Shown here: in pieces, positions 7,987-17,092 of the stretch | Numbering within the stretch: position 1 is the stretch's first letter | Layout: each line of letters starts with the position of its first letter | DNA from: Maribellus comscasis | Lineage (GTDB): Bacteria; Bacteroidota; Bacteroidia; Bacteroidales; Prolixibacteraceae | Direction of reading: 5' to 3' | Assembly: GCF_009762775.1 (NCBI RefSeq) | Contig: NZ_CP046401.1 | Coordinates: 7,018,001-7,082,000, forward strand | DNA length: 64,000 bases | Notes under the pieces: model-generated | Databases searched by the model: none | What the model saw: the letters and a program-made list of their open reading frames with translations, nothing else | What the model was told of the DNA's origin: nothing | Made by a program: the position numbers and the translations under genes

Positions 7987-9297
7987 ATGAAAAATATAAA
8001 ATTTATAACGCCACAAGAGGCGGTAAAAGTAGTAAAATCAAATGATCGTGTGCACATGCACAGTGTTGCTGTGACACCACACCCACTGATTAAAGCACTG
8101 TGCGAAAGAGGAAGAAACAAAGAGTTCAGAAACGTAAGAATCCAGCATATCCATACGGAAGGAACAGTTGATTATGCAAATCCTGAATTCGAGGGAATCT
8201 TTCAGTTGGAATCATTTTTTGTGGCTCACAACGTAAGAAAACAAACTCAGGCAGGTTACGCTGATTATATTCCTGTTTTTCTTCAGGAAACACAACGTTT
8301 AATCCGCGAAGGTTATTTAAAAGTAAACGTAGCCATGATTCAGGTTTCTGTTCCTGACAAGTTTGGTTATGTTTCTCTCGGGACATCGGTTGATGCTACA
8401 CTGGCGGCGGTAGAAAAAGCTGATACTGTGATTGCAATTGTAAACCCGAATGTACCGCGTGCATTTGGTGATGCAATGATTCACATCAACGAAATTGACC
8501 TTTTCTGTGAAGACGACAGCGAACTGGTAACTGCCGAACCCGGCCCAATTAGCGAAACCGACCGCAAAATTGGTGGTTACGTAGCCGAACTGGTTGAAGA
8601 CGGCGCTACCCTGCAAATGGGAATCGGAGCCATTCCAAATGCTGTTTTAACAATGCTTGGAAACCACAAAGATCTTGGAGTTCACTCTGAAATGTTTGCT
8701 GATGGTATTCTGCCTCTTGTTGACAAAGGCGTGGTTAACGGAAAAAACAAAAAAATTGACAAAGGTAAAATGGTCGCTACCTTCCTGATGGGGTCAAAAA
8801 AATTGTATGATTTTGTTGACGACAATCCGGGAGTTTTAATGAATGATGTTCGTTACAGCAACCGTGTTAATGTAATTGCCAAAAACCCAAAAGTAACTGC
8901 AATTAACTCGGCATTACAAATTGATATTACCGGACAGGTTTGTGCCGACTCTATCGGAACAAAATTCTATTCAGGTGTTGGCGGACAAATCGACTTTCTG
9001 AGGGGAGCTTCATTAAGTAAAGGAGGAAAACCAATCATTGCCATGCCGTCAGTTACCAATAAAGGGATTAGCAAAATAGCACCTATTCTGACGCCCGGTG
9101 CAGGTGTAGTAAGTACACGTGCAAACATTCACTGGCTGGTTACAGAACATGGTGCAGTAAATTTATATGGAAGAACATTGCAGGACCGCGCAAAACTGAT
9201 TATATCCATAGCTCATCCTGAACATCAGGAAGAATTGGATAAAGCAGCATTTGAACGGTTTGGGCCTCATTTCCATTTTGTTTGGGACGAACAGTAA
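7987..9297 (+). CDS. Acetyl-CoA hydrolase/CoA-transferase family protein
   Basis: The 436-residue protein belongs to the family of 4-hydroxybutyrate, butyrate and propionate CoA-transferases. The active-site segment GVHSEMFADG places the catalytic glutamate at 235, which forms the enzyme-CoA thioester. The glycine-rich GAGVVSTRAN segment near the C terminus is typical of the CoA-binding part. It lies directly upstream of the methylmalonyl-CoA decarboxylation genes. A likely role is moving CoA between propionyl-CoA and succinate or acetate at the end of the succinate-propionate pathway (inference). It has its own terminator, so it is probably a separate transcript. The natural acyl donor and acceptor are unknown. 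Confidence 0.85.
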   Translation: MKNIKFITPQEAVKVVKSNDRVHMHSVAVTPHPLIKALCERGRNKEFRNVRIQHIHTEGTVDYANPEFEGIFQLESFFVAHNVRKQTQAGYADYIPVFLQETQRLIREGYLKVNVAMIQVSVPDKFGYVSLGTSVDATLAAVEKADTVIAIVNPNVPRAFGDAMIHINEIDLFCEDDSELVTAEPGPISETDRKIGGYVAELVEDGATLQMGIGAIPNAVLTMLGNHKDLGVHSEMFADGILPLVDKGVVNGKNKKIDKGKMVATFLMGSKKLYDFVDDNPGVLMNDVRYSNRVNVIAKNPKVTAINSALQIDITGQVCADSIGTKFYSGVGGQIDFLRGASLSKGGKPIIAMPSVTNKGISKIAPILTPGAGVVSTRANIHWLVTEHGAVNLYGRTLQDRAKLIISIAHPEHQEELDKAAFERFGPHFHFVWDEQ

Positions 9298-9311
9298 AAA
9301 ATTAGGATAAC

Positions 9312-9339
9312 AAGGCAGACTGGGTTCTGCCTTTTTTTT
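9312..9339 (+). terminator. Rho-independent terminator after the CoA-transferase gene
   Basis: An 8-bp stem AAGGCAGA/TCTGCCTT with a 6-nt loop is followed by a run of eight or more T, 14 nt after the stop codon. Confidence 0.9.
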
Positions 9340-9423
9340 GTTTCAAACATTTATTGAGGCTATCAAAATGTCAATATTAATTAATTCTGAAATTCATATT
9401 CAAAAATGAAATGTTTTTTCGTT

Positions 9424-9457
9424 TTGAACTTAAGGAATAAACAGAAAAGTAACTTTG
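9424..9457 (+). promoter_or_regulatory. Promoter of the mce-mmd operon
   Basis: TAACTTTG (9450-9457) matches TAnnTTTG, with a TTG at 9424-9426, 23 bp upstream. It lies about 50 bp before the mce start codon. Confidence 0.6.
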
Positions 9458-9505
9458 CAGCTTTAAAATTCTGACAATAAACACTTTAAAATAATTCTAA
9501 ATAAG

Positions 9506-9910
9506 ATGAACATATCGCATATTGAACACATTGGAATTGCAGTTAACAGTTTGGAGGAGGCAATTCCATTTTATGAAGAAAAACTAGGTCTGAAATGTTA
9601 TTCGGTTGAAGAAGTTACAGACCAGAAAGTAAAAACAGCTTTTTTTATGGTTGGTCAAACCAAAATCGAATTGCTGGAATCAACAGATCCGGAAGGACCA
9701 ATCGGAAAATTCATCGAGAAAAAAGGCCAGGGAATTCACCATCTTGCGTTTGCAGTTGACGATGTAAATCAATCGTTAGCCGAACTGGAAGAAAAAGAAG
9801 TCCGGCTAATCGATAAATCGGCCAGAAAAGGAGCAGAAGGACTAAATATCGGTTTTCTTCATCCAAAATCAACAATGGGTGTGCTTACCGAAATTTGCGG
9901 AAAAGAATAA
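9506..9910 (+). CDS. mce: Methylmalonyl-CoA epimerase
   Basis: The 134-residue vicinal-oxygen-chelate protein interconverts (R)- and (S)-methylmalonyl-CoA. Two beta-alpha-beta-beta-beta modules are visible. Likely metal ligands are the histidine of IEHIGIAV near the N terminus, the histidine in GIHHLAF and the glutamate in LTEIC at the C terminus. The length is normal for the family. It is the first gene of the decarboxylase operon, 26 bp before mmdA, and supplies the (S)-isomer that the decarboxylase uses. Confidence 0.93.
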   Translation: MNISHIEHIGIAVNSLEEAIPFYEEKLGLKCYSVEEVTDQKVKTAFFMVGQTKIELLESTDPEGPIGKFIEKKGQGIHHLAFAVDDVNQSLAELEEKEVRLIDKSARKGAEGLNIGFLHPKSTMGVLTEICGKE

Positions 9911-9936
9911 GTTAATATAACAACCGATTTTATATA

Positions 9937-11496
9937 ATGAGTACCCAGGATAAAATAAAAAAATTAATTGATTTACGTGCTGAGGCAAAACTTGGTGGAG
10001 GAATCAATCGTATTGAATCGCAACACAGAAAAGGTAAATTTACCGCCCGTGAAAGGATTGAGTTGTTGCTTGATGAAGGAAGTTTTGAGGAGTTTGACAT
10101 GTTTGTTACACATCGTTGTACAAACTTTGGTTTGGAAAAAACAAAATTTTTAGGAGACGGTGTAGTAACCGGACACGGAACCATCGACGGAAGAGTGGTT
10201 TATGTTTTCTCACAGGATTTTACCGTGTTCGGAGGTTCACTTTCTGAAACCTTTGCGCAAAAAATCTGCAAAGTGATGGACATGGCTATGAAAGCCGGAG
10301 CGCCCGTAATTGGTATTAATGACTCAGGTGGTGCGCGTATTCAGGAAGGTGTTACATCGCTGGCCGGCTATGCCGAAATTTTTGAGCGTAATATCCTGGC
10401 CTCAGGAGTTATTCCGCAAATCTCTGCCATTTTTGGCCCCTGTGCAGGTGGTGCTGTCTACTCCCCTGCCCTTACCGACTTTATAATGATGACCGAGCAA
10501 AATTCCTACATGTTTGTTACCGGTCCTAAAGTTGTTAAAACCGTTACCGGTGAAAATATCAGCGTTGAAGATTTGGGAGGTGGTAAAATCCATGCCTCAA
10601 AATCGGGTGTCGCCCAGTTTTTGGTTGAAAATGAAAAAGAGGGACTAATGATCCTTCGGAAACTGATAAGTTATCTTCCTCAAAATAACCTGGAAGATCC
10701 TGTAGTTACGGAGTGTAACGATCCTATTGATCGTTTGGACGATCTATTAAACGAAATTATTCCGGAAAATCCCAATCAGCCATATGATGTAACAGATGTT
10801 ATTCATACCATTGTTGATTATTCCGAGTTTCTGGAAATTCACAGAAATTATGCACGAAATATCGTTGTCGGATTTGCAAAATTTGACGGTCAGCCGGTAG
10901 GTATTGTTGCCAACCAGCCTAATTACCTGGCAGGAGTACTCGATATTGAAGCATCAAGAAAAGCAGCCCGTTTTGTTCGGTTCTGCGATAGTTTTAATAT
11001 CCCGATTATTACGCTGGTTGATGTTCCGGGATTTTTGCCGGGAAGTAAACAGGAATACGGCGGTATTATTACACACGGTGCAAAACTAATGTTTGCATAC
11101 GGTGAAGCTACGGTTCCGAAAATAACAGTAACCTTGCGTAAATCGTATGGTGGTGCACACGATGTAATGTCGTGTAAACAATTACGAGGCGACCTGAATT
11201 ATGCATGGCCAACAGCCGAAATTGCAGTGATGGGTGCTTCCGGTGCCGTTGAAGTATTACACGGCAGAAAATTAAAGGACATTGAAGACCCGGAAGAAAG
11301 AGCAAAATTTATTGCAAAACACGAAGAGGAATACACAGAAAAGTTTGCCAACCCGTATCAGGCTGCTTCTTTTGGTTATATCGACGATGTGATTGAGCCA
11401 AGAAATACACGTTTCAGAATTATTCGCGGATTACAAAGTTTGGCAACAAAAAAACTGATAAATCCACCGAAAAAACATTCAAACATTCCACTTTAA
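9937..11496 (+). CDS. mmdA: Methylmalonyl-CoA decarboxylase carboxyltransferase (alpha) subunit
   Basis: The 519-residue carboxyltransferase moves the carboxyl group from methylmalonyl-CoA to biotin on the carrier subunit. Hallmarks are [12 protein letters not shown], the oxyanion-hole segments [10 protein letters not shown] and [13 protein letters not shown], then VDVPGFLPG and [13 protein letters not shown] in the C-terminal crotonase-like half. The same fold serves propionyl-CoA carboxylase beta. The following delta, biotin and beta membrane subunits point to the sodium-pumping decarboxylase. It is cytoplasmic and peripheral to the membrane complex. Confidence 0.93.
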   Translation: MSTQDKIKKLIDLRAEAKLGGGINRIESQHRKGKFTARERIELLLDEGSFEEFDMFVTHRCTNFGLEKTKFLGDGVVTGHGTIDGRVVYVFSQDFTVFGGSLSETFAQKICKVMDMAMKAGAPVIGINDSGGARIQEGVTSLAGYAEIFERNILASGVIPQISAIFGPCAGGAVYSPALTDFIMMTEQNSYMFVTGPKVVKTVTGENISVEDLGGGKIHASKSGVAQFLVENEKEGLMILRKLISYLPQNNLEDPVVTECNDPIDRLDDLLNEIIPENPNQPYDVTDVIHTIVDYSEFLEIHRNYARNIVVGFAKFDGQPVGIVANQPNYLAGVLDIEASRKAARFVRFCDSFNIPIITLVDVPGFLPGSKQEYGGIITHGAKLMFAYGEATVPKITVTLRKSYGGAHDVMSCKQLRGDLNYAWPTAEIAVMGASGAVEVLHGRKLKDIEDPEERAKFIAKHEEEYTEKFANPYQAASFGYIDDVIEPRNTRFRIIRGLQSLATKKLINPPKKHSNIPL

Positions 11497-11508
11497 AACT
11501 GAAAACCC

Positions 11509-11883
11509 ATGAATCTTTTATTTACACTATTGGTTAGTTCGGTAGAATTCGGTTATACAGTTACGATAGTTGGATTTTCAATTGTGTTTTTTGCACTGAC
11601 ACTTTTGGTGGTCGTGTTTCTTCGCCTGCCTAAAATTGTGAATATTAATCTGAAAAAGATGTTTCGCAAAAAAGGAGAAGAAGAAACTCATAAAGAGGAG
11701 AAAGAAGACGATTATATTGTGGAAGGAAATGTTACTGCAGCAATCAGCATGGCGCTTCATTTGTATTTCGACGAAATGCATGATGAAGAGAGTAACATTG
11801 TAACCATAAAAAGAGTTAGAAAAGCATATTCTCCCTGGAGTTCAAAAATTTACAGTGTAACACAAAATTGGCCAAAACAATAA
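11509..11883 (+). CDS. mmdD: Sodium-pump decarboxylase delta/gamma subunit (OadG family)
   Basis: The 124-residue protein has a single membrane helix near the N terminus (about 15-40), then a charged Lys/Glu linker and a short soluble tail. OadG/MmdD subunits anchor the carboxyltransferase to the membrane beta subunit. The operon position between mmdA and the biotin carrier supports this, since sequence conservation in the family is weak. Confidence 0.8.
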   Translation: MNLLFTLLVSSVEFGYTVTIVGFSIVFFALTLLVVVFLRLPKIVNINLKKMFRKKGEEETHKEEKEDDYIVEGNVTAAISMALHLYFDEMHDEESNIVTIKRVRKAYSPWSSKIYSVTQNWPKQ

Positions 11884-11888
11884 ACAAC

Positions 11889-12314
11889 ATGAAAAAATAT
11901 AAATTCATAATCAGAGGTAACGATTACGATGTTCACATAAGGGATATTGAAGAAGATATTGCAGAGGTGGATGTAAACGGTACCATTTACGAGGTAAAAA
12001 TCAAAGGAGAAGTCAAAACTTCAAAAACACCTAAATTAATCCGTAAACCGGTTGAGCAACTTCCGGGCGAAGGACAAATTAAAAAGAAAGAAACAACAGG
12101 AAAACATACCATTGGAGCACCACTGCCAGGTACTATATTAAAAATTAATGTATCAGTAGGCGATGTTGTAACGGAAGGACAAACCCTGATGATTATGGAA
12201 GCCATGAAAATGGAAAACCAGGTTCAGACGGATAAAGGTGGAGAAATTCTTTCTATTAAAGTAAACGTGGGTGATACCGTGTTGCAGGATGATGTTTTGA
12301 TTGAAATTGGATAA
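11889..12314 (+). CDS. mmdC: Biotin carboxyl-carrier subunit of methylmalonyl-CoA decarboxylase
   Basis: The 141-residue protein has a biotinyl domain in its C-terminal half containing EAMKM, in which Lys107 should be biotinylated, followed by the usual GDTVLQDDVLIEIG ending. A flexible linker precedes it. The ATG at 11889, five bases after the mmdD stop, is chosen over an upstream in-frame TTG that overlaps mmdD. It shuttles carboxyl groups from MmdA to the membrane subunit MmdB. Confidence 0.93.
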   Translation: MKKYKFIIRGNDYDVHIRDIEEDIAEVDVNGTIYEVKIKGEVKTSKTPKLIRKPVEQLPGEGQIKKKETTGKHTIGAPLPGTILKINVSVGDVVTEGQTLMIMEAMKMENQVQTDKGGEILSIKVNVGDTVLQDDVLIEIG

Positions 12315-12330
12315 CCTTACGATTTTTAAC

Positions 12331-13974
12331 ATGAAAAAAATACTTCAATTACTACTACTTTTATTTCTTTGTTCGCCGGCTGTTTTTGGCGGTGAACAAT
12401 CAAAAGAAATAGGTAATGTTCTTACGAAAGGGAAATGGGTAAACTATAGTGATGGTTATGTTCCAAATCCAACTTACCACATCGAGGACGGTGACGACGA
12501 AAATGTAACAACAAAAAGACGATTTAAAACCTACGGTTTTGAAGAAGACAAAACCTTTATTCTTGACTCGGCCAAGGTTCGTTACACCGGTCACTACAGC
12601 TTTGAAGACGGAAAAGTGCTTCTTAGTTTTAACCCGGTAAAAGTCACTCATCTTCACAAAAATACCGACCCCAATAACCAGGGCGGCTATGTTACAAAAG
12701 ATGAAATTGTTACTTTACCCGACCGTGCTTTATATCTTGATGACAACGGACACCTGGCCGGTGATGGTTTAGTGTACAAAAACTACAGCGGAGCTGTTTC
12801 AGGTTTATTCAATTTTTACGAATTCTCAGGATTTGCAAACGTTTCCTGGCGTCACCTGGTAATGATGCTCGTTGGTTTTGTTTTTATCTTCCTGGCCATT
12901 CGATATGACTTTGAACCCTTGCTTCTGATTCCGATTGGTTTTGGAATTCTAATTGGTAATATTCCAATGTTTCAGGTTACTGATTTTAACCTGAAACTGG
13001 GGATTTATGAACCGGGTTCAGTACTTAATATCCTCTACCAGGGAGTTGTGCAGGGTTGGTACCCGCCACTTATTTTCCTTGGTATTGGTGCCATGACAGA
13101 CTTTTCGTCACTGATTTCGAATCCAAAACTAATGTTACTTGGTGCAGCGGCACAAATCGGTATTTTTCTTACTTTTTTGGGAGCGCTTTATTTGGGCTTT
13201 GCACCACCGGAAGCAGGTGCTATCGGAATTATTGGAGGTGCCGACGGGCCAACAGCTATTTTTATTTCTTCAAAACTGGCCAACGGGCTTAATGTCCTGG
13301 CCGACGGCACTACGGTGAAAAACCTTATCGGGCCAATAGCGATTGCCGCATATTCCTATATGGCTCTGGTCCCTGTTATTCAGCCACCTGTTATTCGTTT
13401 AATGACAAGCAAACGGGAGAGAAAAATAAAAATGAAGCCTCCGCGTGCGGTTTCAAAGCTGGAAAAAATTCTCTTTCCTATTGTTGGATTGATTTTAACA
13501 GCGTACATCGCTCCGTCTGCACTTCCGTTGCTCGGAATGCTTTTCTTTGGTAATTTGCTAAAAGAATCGGGAGTAACCAAACGATTGGCCAATACTGCAA
13601 GTAATACCTTAATTGATATTATCACCATTTTACTTGGGATTACAGTTGGTGCTTCAACACAAGCTGATGTTTTCCTTACTCCTTCATCGATTAAAATTTT
13701 TGCTTTGGGGGCAGCCTCATTTGTTGTCGCTACTGCAGGTGGAGTTACCGGTGCAAAAATTATGAATCTTTTTATGAAAAAGGAAAATAAAATAAATCCG
13801 ATGATTGGTGCAGCAGGTGTTTCTGCGGTTCCCGACAGTGCAAGGGTTGTACAGACGATGGGATTAAAAGAAGACCCGACCAATCACCTGCTTATGCATG
13901 CCATGGCTCCAAACGTTTCCGGTGTGATCGGTTCGGCTGTAGGTGCAGGTATTTTGCTAAGCTTTTTGATGTAA
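12331..13974 (+). CDS. mmdB: Sodium-translocating decarboxylase beta subunit with an N-terminal extension
   Basis: The 547-residue membrane subunit decarboxylates carboxybiotin and pumps Na+ out. The conserved core starts around residue 165 (WRHLVMMLVGF) and includes GGADGPTAIF (Asp305), a Na+-site aspartate motif, and a late AAGVSAVPDSARVVQ segment. Ahead of the core are a signal-peptide-like segment and about 140 polar residues rich in Asp, Lys and Tyr, which should sit outside the membrane. Typical family members lack this and have about 370-440 residues. The ATG at 12331 is preferred to an in-frame TTG at 12301. It is the last gene of the operon. Confidence 0.9.
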   Translation: MKKILQLLLLLFLCSPAVFGGEQSKEIGNVLTKGKWVNYSDGYVPNPTYHIEDGDDENVTTKRRFKTYGFEEDKTFILDSAKVRYTGHYSFEDGKVLLSFNPVKVTHLHKNTDPNNQGGYVTKDEIVTLPDRALYLDDNGHLAGDGLVYKNYSGAVSGLFNFYEFSGFANVSWRHLVMMLVGFVFIFLAIRYDFEPLLLIPIGFGILIGNIPMFQVTDFNLKLGIYEPGSVLNILYQGVVQGWYPPLIFLGIGAMTDFSSLISNPKLMLLGAAAQIGIFLTFLGALYLGFAPPEAGAIGIIGGADGPTAIFISSKLANGLNVLADGTTVKNLIGPIAIAAYSYMALVPVIQPPVIRLMTSKRERKIKMKPPRAVSKLEKILFPIVGLILTAYIAPSALPLLGMLFFGNLLKESGVTKRLANTASNTLIDIITILLGITVGASTQADVFLTPSSIKIFALGAASFVVATAGGVTGAKIMNLFMKKENKINPMIGAAGVSAVPDSARVVQTMGLKEDPTNHLLMHAMAPNVSGVIGSAVGAGILLSFLM

Positions 13975-13996
13975 AACACGTACTTTGATATATTCT

Positions 13997-14033
13997 AAAA
14001 ACCTTCGGGGCCTTTGTGCTTTGAAGGTTTTTT
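13997..14033 (+). terminator. Terminator of the mmd operon
   Basis: AAAAACCTTC pairs with GAAGGTTTTTT around a loop, ending in a T-run, 23 nt after mmdB. Confidence 0.8.
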
Positions 14034-14085
14034 CATTTATAGTCCTTCTTTTGTTTTTCTGAAAACATCCTCTAATTTTACGCTT

Positions 14086-15111
14086 ATGAAAGCCTGGGTA
14101 ATTAACAAGATTTCGGATCTGACAAAAGAGGACAAACCTTTACAATTCAAAGAGCTTCGCAAACCGACTGCAAAAACCGGAGAATTACTAATCCGTATTC
14201 GGGCTTGCGGCGTTTGCCACACAGAGATTGATGAAATTGAAGGCCGCACTCCTCCGCCAAAATATCCGGTAATTCCGGGGCATCAGGTTATCGGAACCGT
14301 TGAAGAATCAAAAAGCAAAAAAACAACTTTCAATGTTGGAGATCGGGTTGGAGTAGCATGGATTTTCTCAGCCTGTGGAACGTGTGAATACTGCCTGTCG
14401 GGGCAAGAAAATTTGTGTCCCGATTTTCGGGCCACAGGACGGGATACAAACGGAGGATATGCTGAATATATGGTTGTGCCTGAAAAATATGCCTATCCGA
14501 TTCCTGAGATTTTTTCTGATGCTGAAGCCGCTCCCCTGCTTTGCGCCGGTGCAATCGGTTATCGCTCGGTTGCCTTGTGCAACTTAAAAAACGGCGAACC
14601 AATCGGATTAACAGGTTTTGGGGCATCTGCTCACCTTGTATTAAAACTTTTAAAGTACCGTTACCCCAAAACAGCGGTTTATATTTTTGCCCGGAACCCA
14701 AAAGAAAGAGAATTTGCTCTTGAACTTGGTGCTAAATGGACGGGTAACTCAACAGAGAAACCTCCAGAATTATTACAAAGTATTATTGACACAACACCGG
14801 TTTGGAAAACAGCAATTTCTGCTTTGGAGTTTCTAAAACCAGGTGGAAGATTGGTTATTTACGCCATCAGAAAAGAATCGACAGATCAGGATTTTTTAAC
14901 AAAACTCGATTACCAGCGTCACTTATGGATGGAAAAAGAGATAAAAAGTGTAGCCAACGTGACCAGCTACGATGTAAAGGAGTTTATCAAAATTGCCGCT
15001 GAAATGCCCTTTAAACCTCACATAGAAATTTATCCGTTTGAGCAGGCAAACAAAGCAATTATGGATATAAAAAATCGAAAAATAAGAGGGGCTAAAGTTT
15101 TACAACTATAG
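14086..15111 (+). CDS. Zinc-dependent alcohol dehydrogenase
   Basis: The 341-residue medium-chain dehydrogenase has the catalytic-zinc cysteine region CGVCHTEIDEIEG, GHQVIGTV with the metal-binding histidine, and a structural-zinc loop with four cysteines (CGTC..C......C). The nucleotide-binding segment GFGASAHLVLKLL replaces the classic GxGxxG with GFGASA. The ATG at 14086 gives the normal start (MKAWVINK); an upstream TTG frame overlaps the preceding terminator and was not used. It probably interconverts alcohols and aldehydes with NAD(P)H; the substrate is unknown. It converges on the next gene with an 18-bp gap. Confidence 0.87.
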   Translation: MKAWVINKISDLTKEDKPLQFKELRKPTAKTGELLIRIRACGVCHTEIDEIEGRTPPPKYPVIPGHQVIGTVEESKSKKTTFNVGDRVGVAWIFSACGTCEYCLSGQENLCPDFRATGRDTNGGYAEYMVVPEKYAYPIPEIFSDAEAAPLLCAGAIGYRSVALCNLKNGEPIGLTGFGASAHLVLKLLKYRYPKTAVYIFARNPKEREFALELGAKWTGNSTEKPPELLQSIIDTTPVWKTAISALEFLKPGGRLVIYAIRKESTDQDFLTKLDYQRHLWMEKEIKSVANVTSYDVKEFIKIAAEMPFKPHIEIYPFEQANKAIMDIKNRKIRGAKVLQL

Positions 15112-15129
15112 TTGGAACCAAAAAAACAG

Positions 15130-15642
15130 CTAATAGTCAAGTTCCCATCTCTCACTGGGATCTCCGGGAATGGAAACCGTTTTCCATGAAAATTTAAAAA
15201 CTCGTGGCTGAACCAGTCGCTCAAAATCTTTATACTCCAATTTTATCATTTCGGTATGTGTACCTGCATTAAATGCGATCATTTTGTCCTCAGCCATCGT
15301 TTCCGAAACATATACTCCCAAATCATATAAATTTCCAAACGGTGGCATGGCTCCCAATTCACAGTCAGGGAAGAAATATTTAAACTCAGCTTCACTGGCC
15401 AGTGAAACCTTTCGGGTTCCAAAAATCTCCTGTAAAAGATTAAAATCTACCTGAAAGGAAGCAGGTAAAACTGCCATTGCCATTTTTCCATCAATTTTAA
15501 TCATCACAGTTTTTGCAAATTCTTTTCCTGAAACATGTGTCGACGCAGCAATTTCCTGTGCAGTAAAAGCACTTGAATGTTTTATTACCACATATTTTAT
15601 GTCCTTCTCATCAAGAAAAGCTTTTAGTTTTTTTGCTGGCAT
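15130..15642 (-). CDS. YbaK/EbsC-type aminoacyl-tRNA deacylase
   Basis: The protein has 170 residues from the ATG at 15642, which is preferred to an upstream ATG at 15663 because the family starts at the MPAKKLKAFL segment. The YbaK fold is recognised from the HSSAFTAQEIA segment, GKEFAKTVMIKIDGK with the conserved lysine, and PFGN in the C-terminal part. Members hydrolyse mischarged tRNA, such as Cys-tRNAPro or Ala-tRNAPro, or act as free-standing editing domains. The gene is single and unrelated to its neighbours in function. Confidence 0.85.
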   Translation of the reverse strand: MPAKKLKAFLDEKDIKYVVIKHSSAFTAQEIAASTHVSGKEFAKTVMIKIDGKMAMAVLPASFQVDFNLLQEIFGTRKVSLASEAEFKYFFPDCELGAMPPFGNLYDLGVYVSETMAEDKMIAFNAGTHTEMIKLEYKDFERLVQPRVFKFSWKTVSIPGDPSERWELDY

Positions 15643-15802
15643 TTTAAATGGTTTTAAATACATAAAGAATCACGAACAAATACTGACTTAACAGCTCAAG
15701 AGAATCAGGTTACCTGTTTATTGTACCGGGTAGTTTAAAAAAAGTTTCAAAATGTGTTACATGTTTATTCCCTGAATGTCTCTGCTTTACAAGATCAAAT
15801 GT

Positions 15803-15810
15803 TACTTTTG
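15803..15810 (+). promoter_or_regulatory. TAnnTTTG promoter box
   Basis: TACTTTTG matches the -7 consensus, 33 nt upstream of the esterase start at 15844. A -33 TTG was not found at the expected spacing. Confidence 0.5.
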
Positions 15811-15843
15811 AAACATTGTTACTGTAAACTAAAACAATAAAAA

Positions 15844-17073
15844 ATGAATCTAAAACCTGTTTTCCTAAGCTTTCTTATTATTATGATCGGTTCAGCAGTT
15901 ATTAATGCACAAAAGACTTACCAGGTCGTTGTTGATGAAACAAAAAACGGAAGTATCGAAATTGTGCCTAAAATTCCTTCTGACGGAAAATTACCGGAAG
16001 GAACTATTCTTAAAATCAGGGCAACACCGGATGAAGGCTATGTTCTGGATGCCGGTTACTATTCTGTAAAAGGCATGTGGGGGGCCATGTATCACGAAAC
16101 TATGGCATCGCCTTTTGAAGTGCTTATCAATCAGGATAAACATGTTGGAGCTTCTTTTATAAAGGCATCTGAAGTAAACCACATAAATGTCACTCAAAAT
16201 GTAGTATATGCAAAACCGGGTGTTAAAACATTAAAATATGATGTTTACTCGCCCAAAGAAGCCAAAAACCTTCCCTGTATTGTGATAATCCATGGTGGCG
16301 GCTGGGCGTCAAACAATGAAGATATTATGCGTGGAATGGCCCGTGAACTAACAAAAGGAGGACAATATGTAGTATTCAGTATTGATTACCGCTGGCAGGG
16401 CAAACTGGATGGCGATGAAGAAGGAAATATAATGGCAGACATTATTGAAGATGTTTTTGGTGCCATCGCCCACATTATGGAACATGCCAAAGAATATGGC
16501 GGCGATCCGACCCGAATAGCAGTAACCGGCGACAGTGCAGGCGGGCATCTTTCTGCTGTGGCCGGTACAATGCCAAACAAAATCGGAGACGGTGGATTTG
16601 GGAAAACACCGGGCGTATTTGAATTTATGCCTTCCTACCTTCCCGAAAACAAGACTCCTGAACAAGTAAGAAATGAAATGATGAAAGCCATTCAGGCTGC
16701 AGCTCCGAGCTACGGTGTTTTTGGAGGCAACCTTTTAAACCATTATTCCGGAGATCCCAAAGCGGATGAAACCTGGAAAGAAGGAATTGCCCCTCTCAGT
16801 AATATTCCAAATGCTTCTGAAAGGGAAATTCCACACTATTTAAGCCGTGGGACCAAAGACATGTTAATAAAAGATGAAGCTGTTAAAGTTTATGTTGATG
16901 CATTGGTTCAGGCGGGGCAACGAGTTCAGTATGTGCAGGCAGGCGGTGCCGGTCATGCATTTTTTGACTGGAAACCGGATGAAAGGACAAAAGATACTTT
17001 TAAAAAATACGGAGTATATTACTGTGCAGAAATGAAGGCATTTTTCAATTCTGTTTTTTACCCCGAAGATTAA
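15844..17073 (+). CDS. Secreted carboxylesterase with an N-terminal bacterial-repeat domain
   Basis: The 409-residue protein begins with a signal peptide (cleavage near INAQ). Residues of about 25-105 resemble the beta-rich bacterial repeat (YxVxVxxxxNGSI, GTxLxIxAxPDxGY). The rest is an esterase/lipase alpha/beta-hydrolase with HGGGW (oxyanion hole, about 150-154), GDSAGG (Ser231) and GHAF with the catalytic histidine. It probably removes acyl groups from sugars outside the inner membrane. It has its own promoter and is followed 20 bp later by a MITE-like element. Confidence 0.82.
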   Translation: MNLKPVFLSFLIIMIGSAVINAQKTYQVVVDETKNGSIEIVPKIPSDGKLPEGTILKIRATPDEGYVLDAGYYSVKGMWGAMYHETMASPFEVLINQDKHVGASFIKASEVNHINVTQNVVYAKPGVKTLKYDVYSPKEAKNLPCIVIIHGGGWASNNEDIMRGMARELTKGGQYVVFSIDYRWQGKLDGDEEGNIMADIIEDVFGAIAHIMEHAKEYGGDPTRIAVTGDSAGGHLSAVAGTMPNKIGDGGFGKTPGVFEFMPSYLPENKTPEQVRNEMMKAIQAAAPSYGVFGGNLLNHYSGDPKADETWKEGIAPLSNIPNASEREIPHYLSRGTKDMLIKDEAVKVYVDALVQAGQRVQYVQAGGAGHAFFDWKPDERTKDTFKKYGVYYCAEMKAFFNSVFYPED

Positions 17074-17092
17074 CAAAACAACAACTAATTTT

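Noticed and set aside
11868..11888. Earlier start for the biotin carrier overlapping mmdD
   Set aside because: It is a TTG; the ATG at 11889 gives the normal N terminus.
14014..14085. N-terminal extension of the alcohol dehydrogenase
   Set aside because: It begins at a TTG inside the mmd terminator; the family start is the ATG at 14086.
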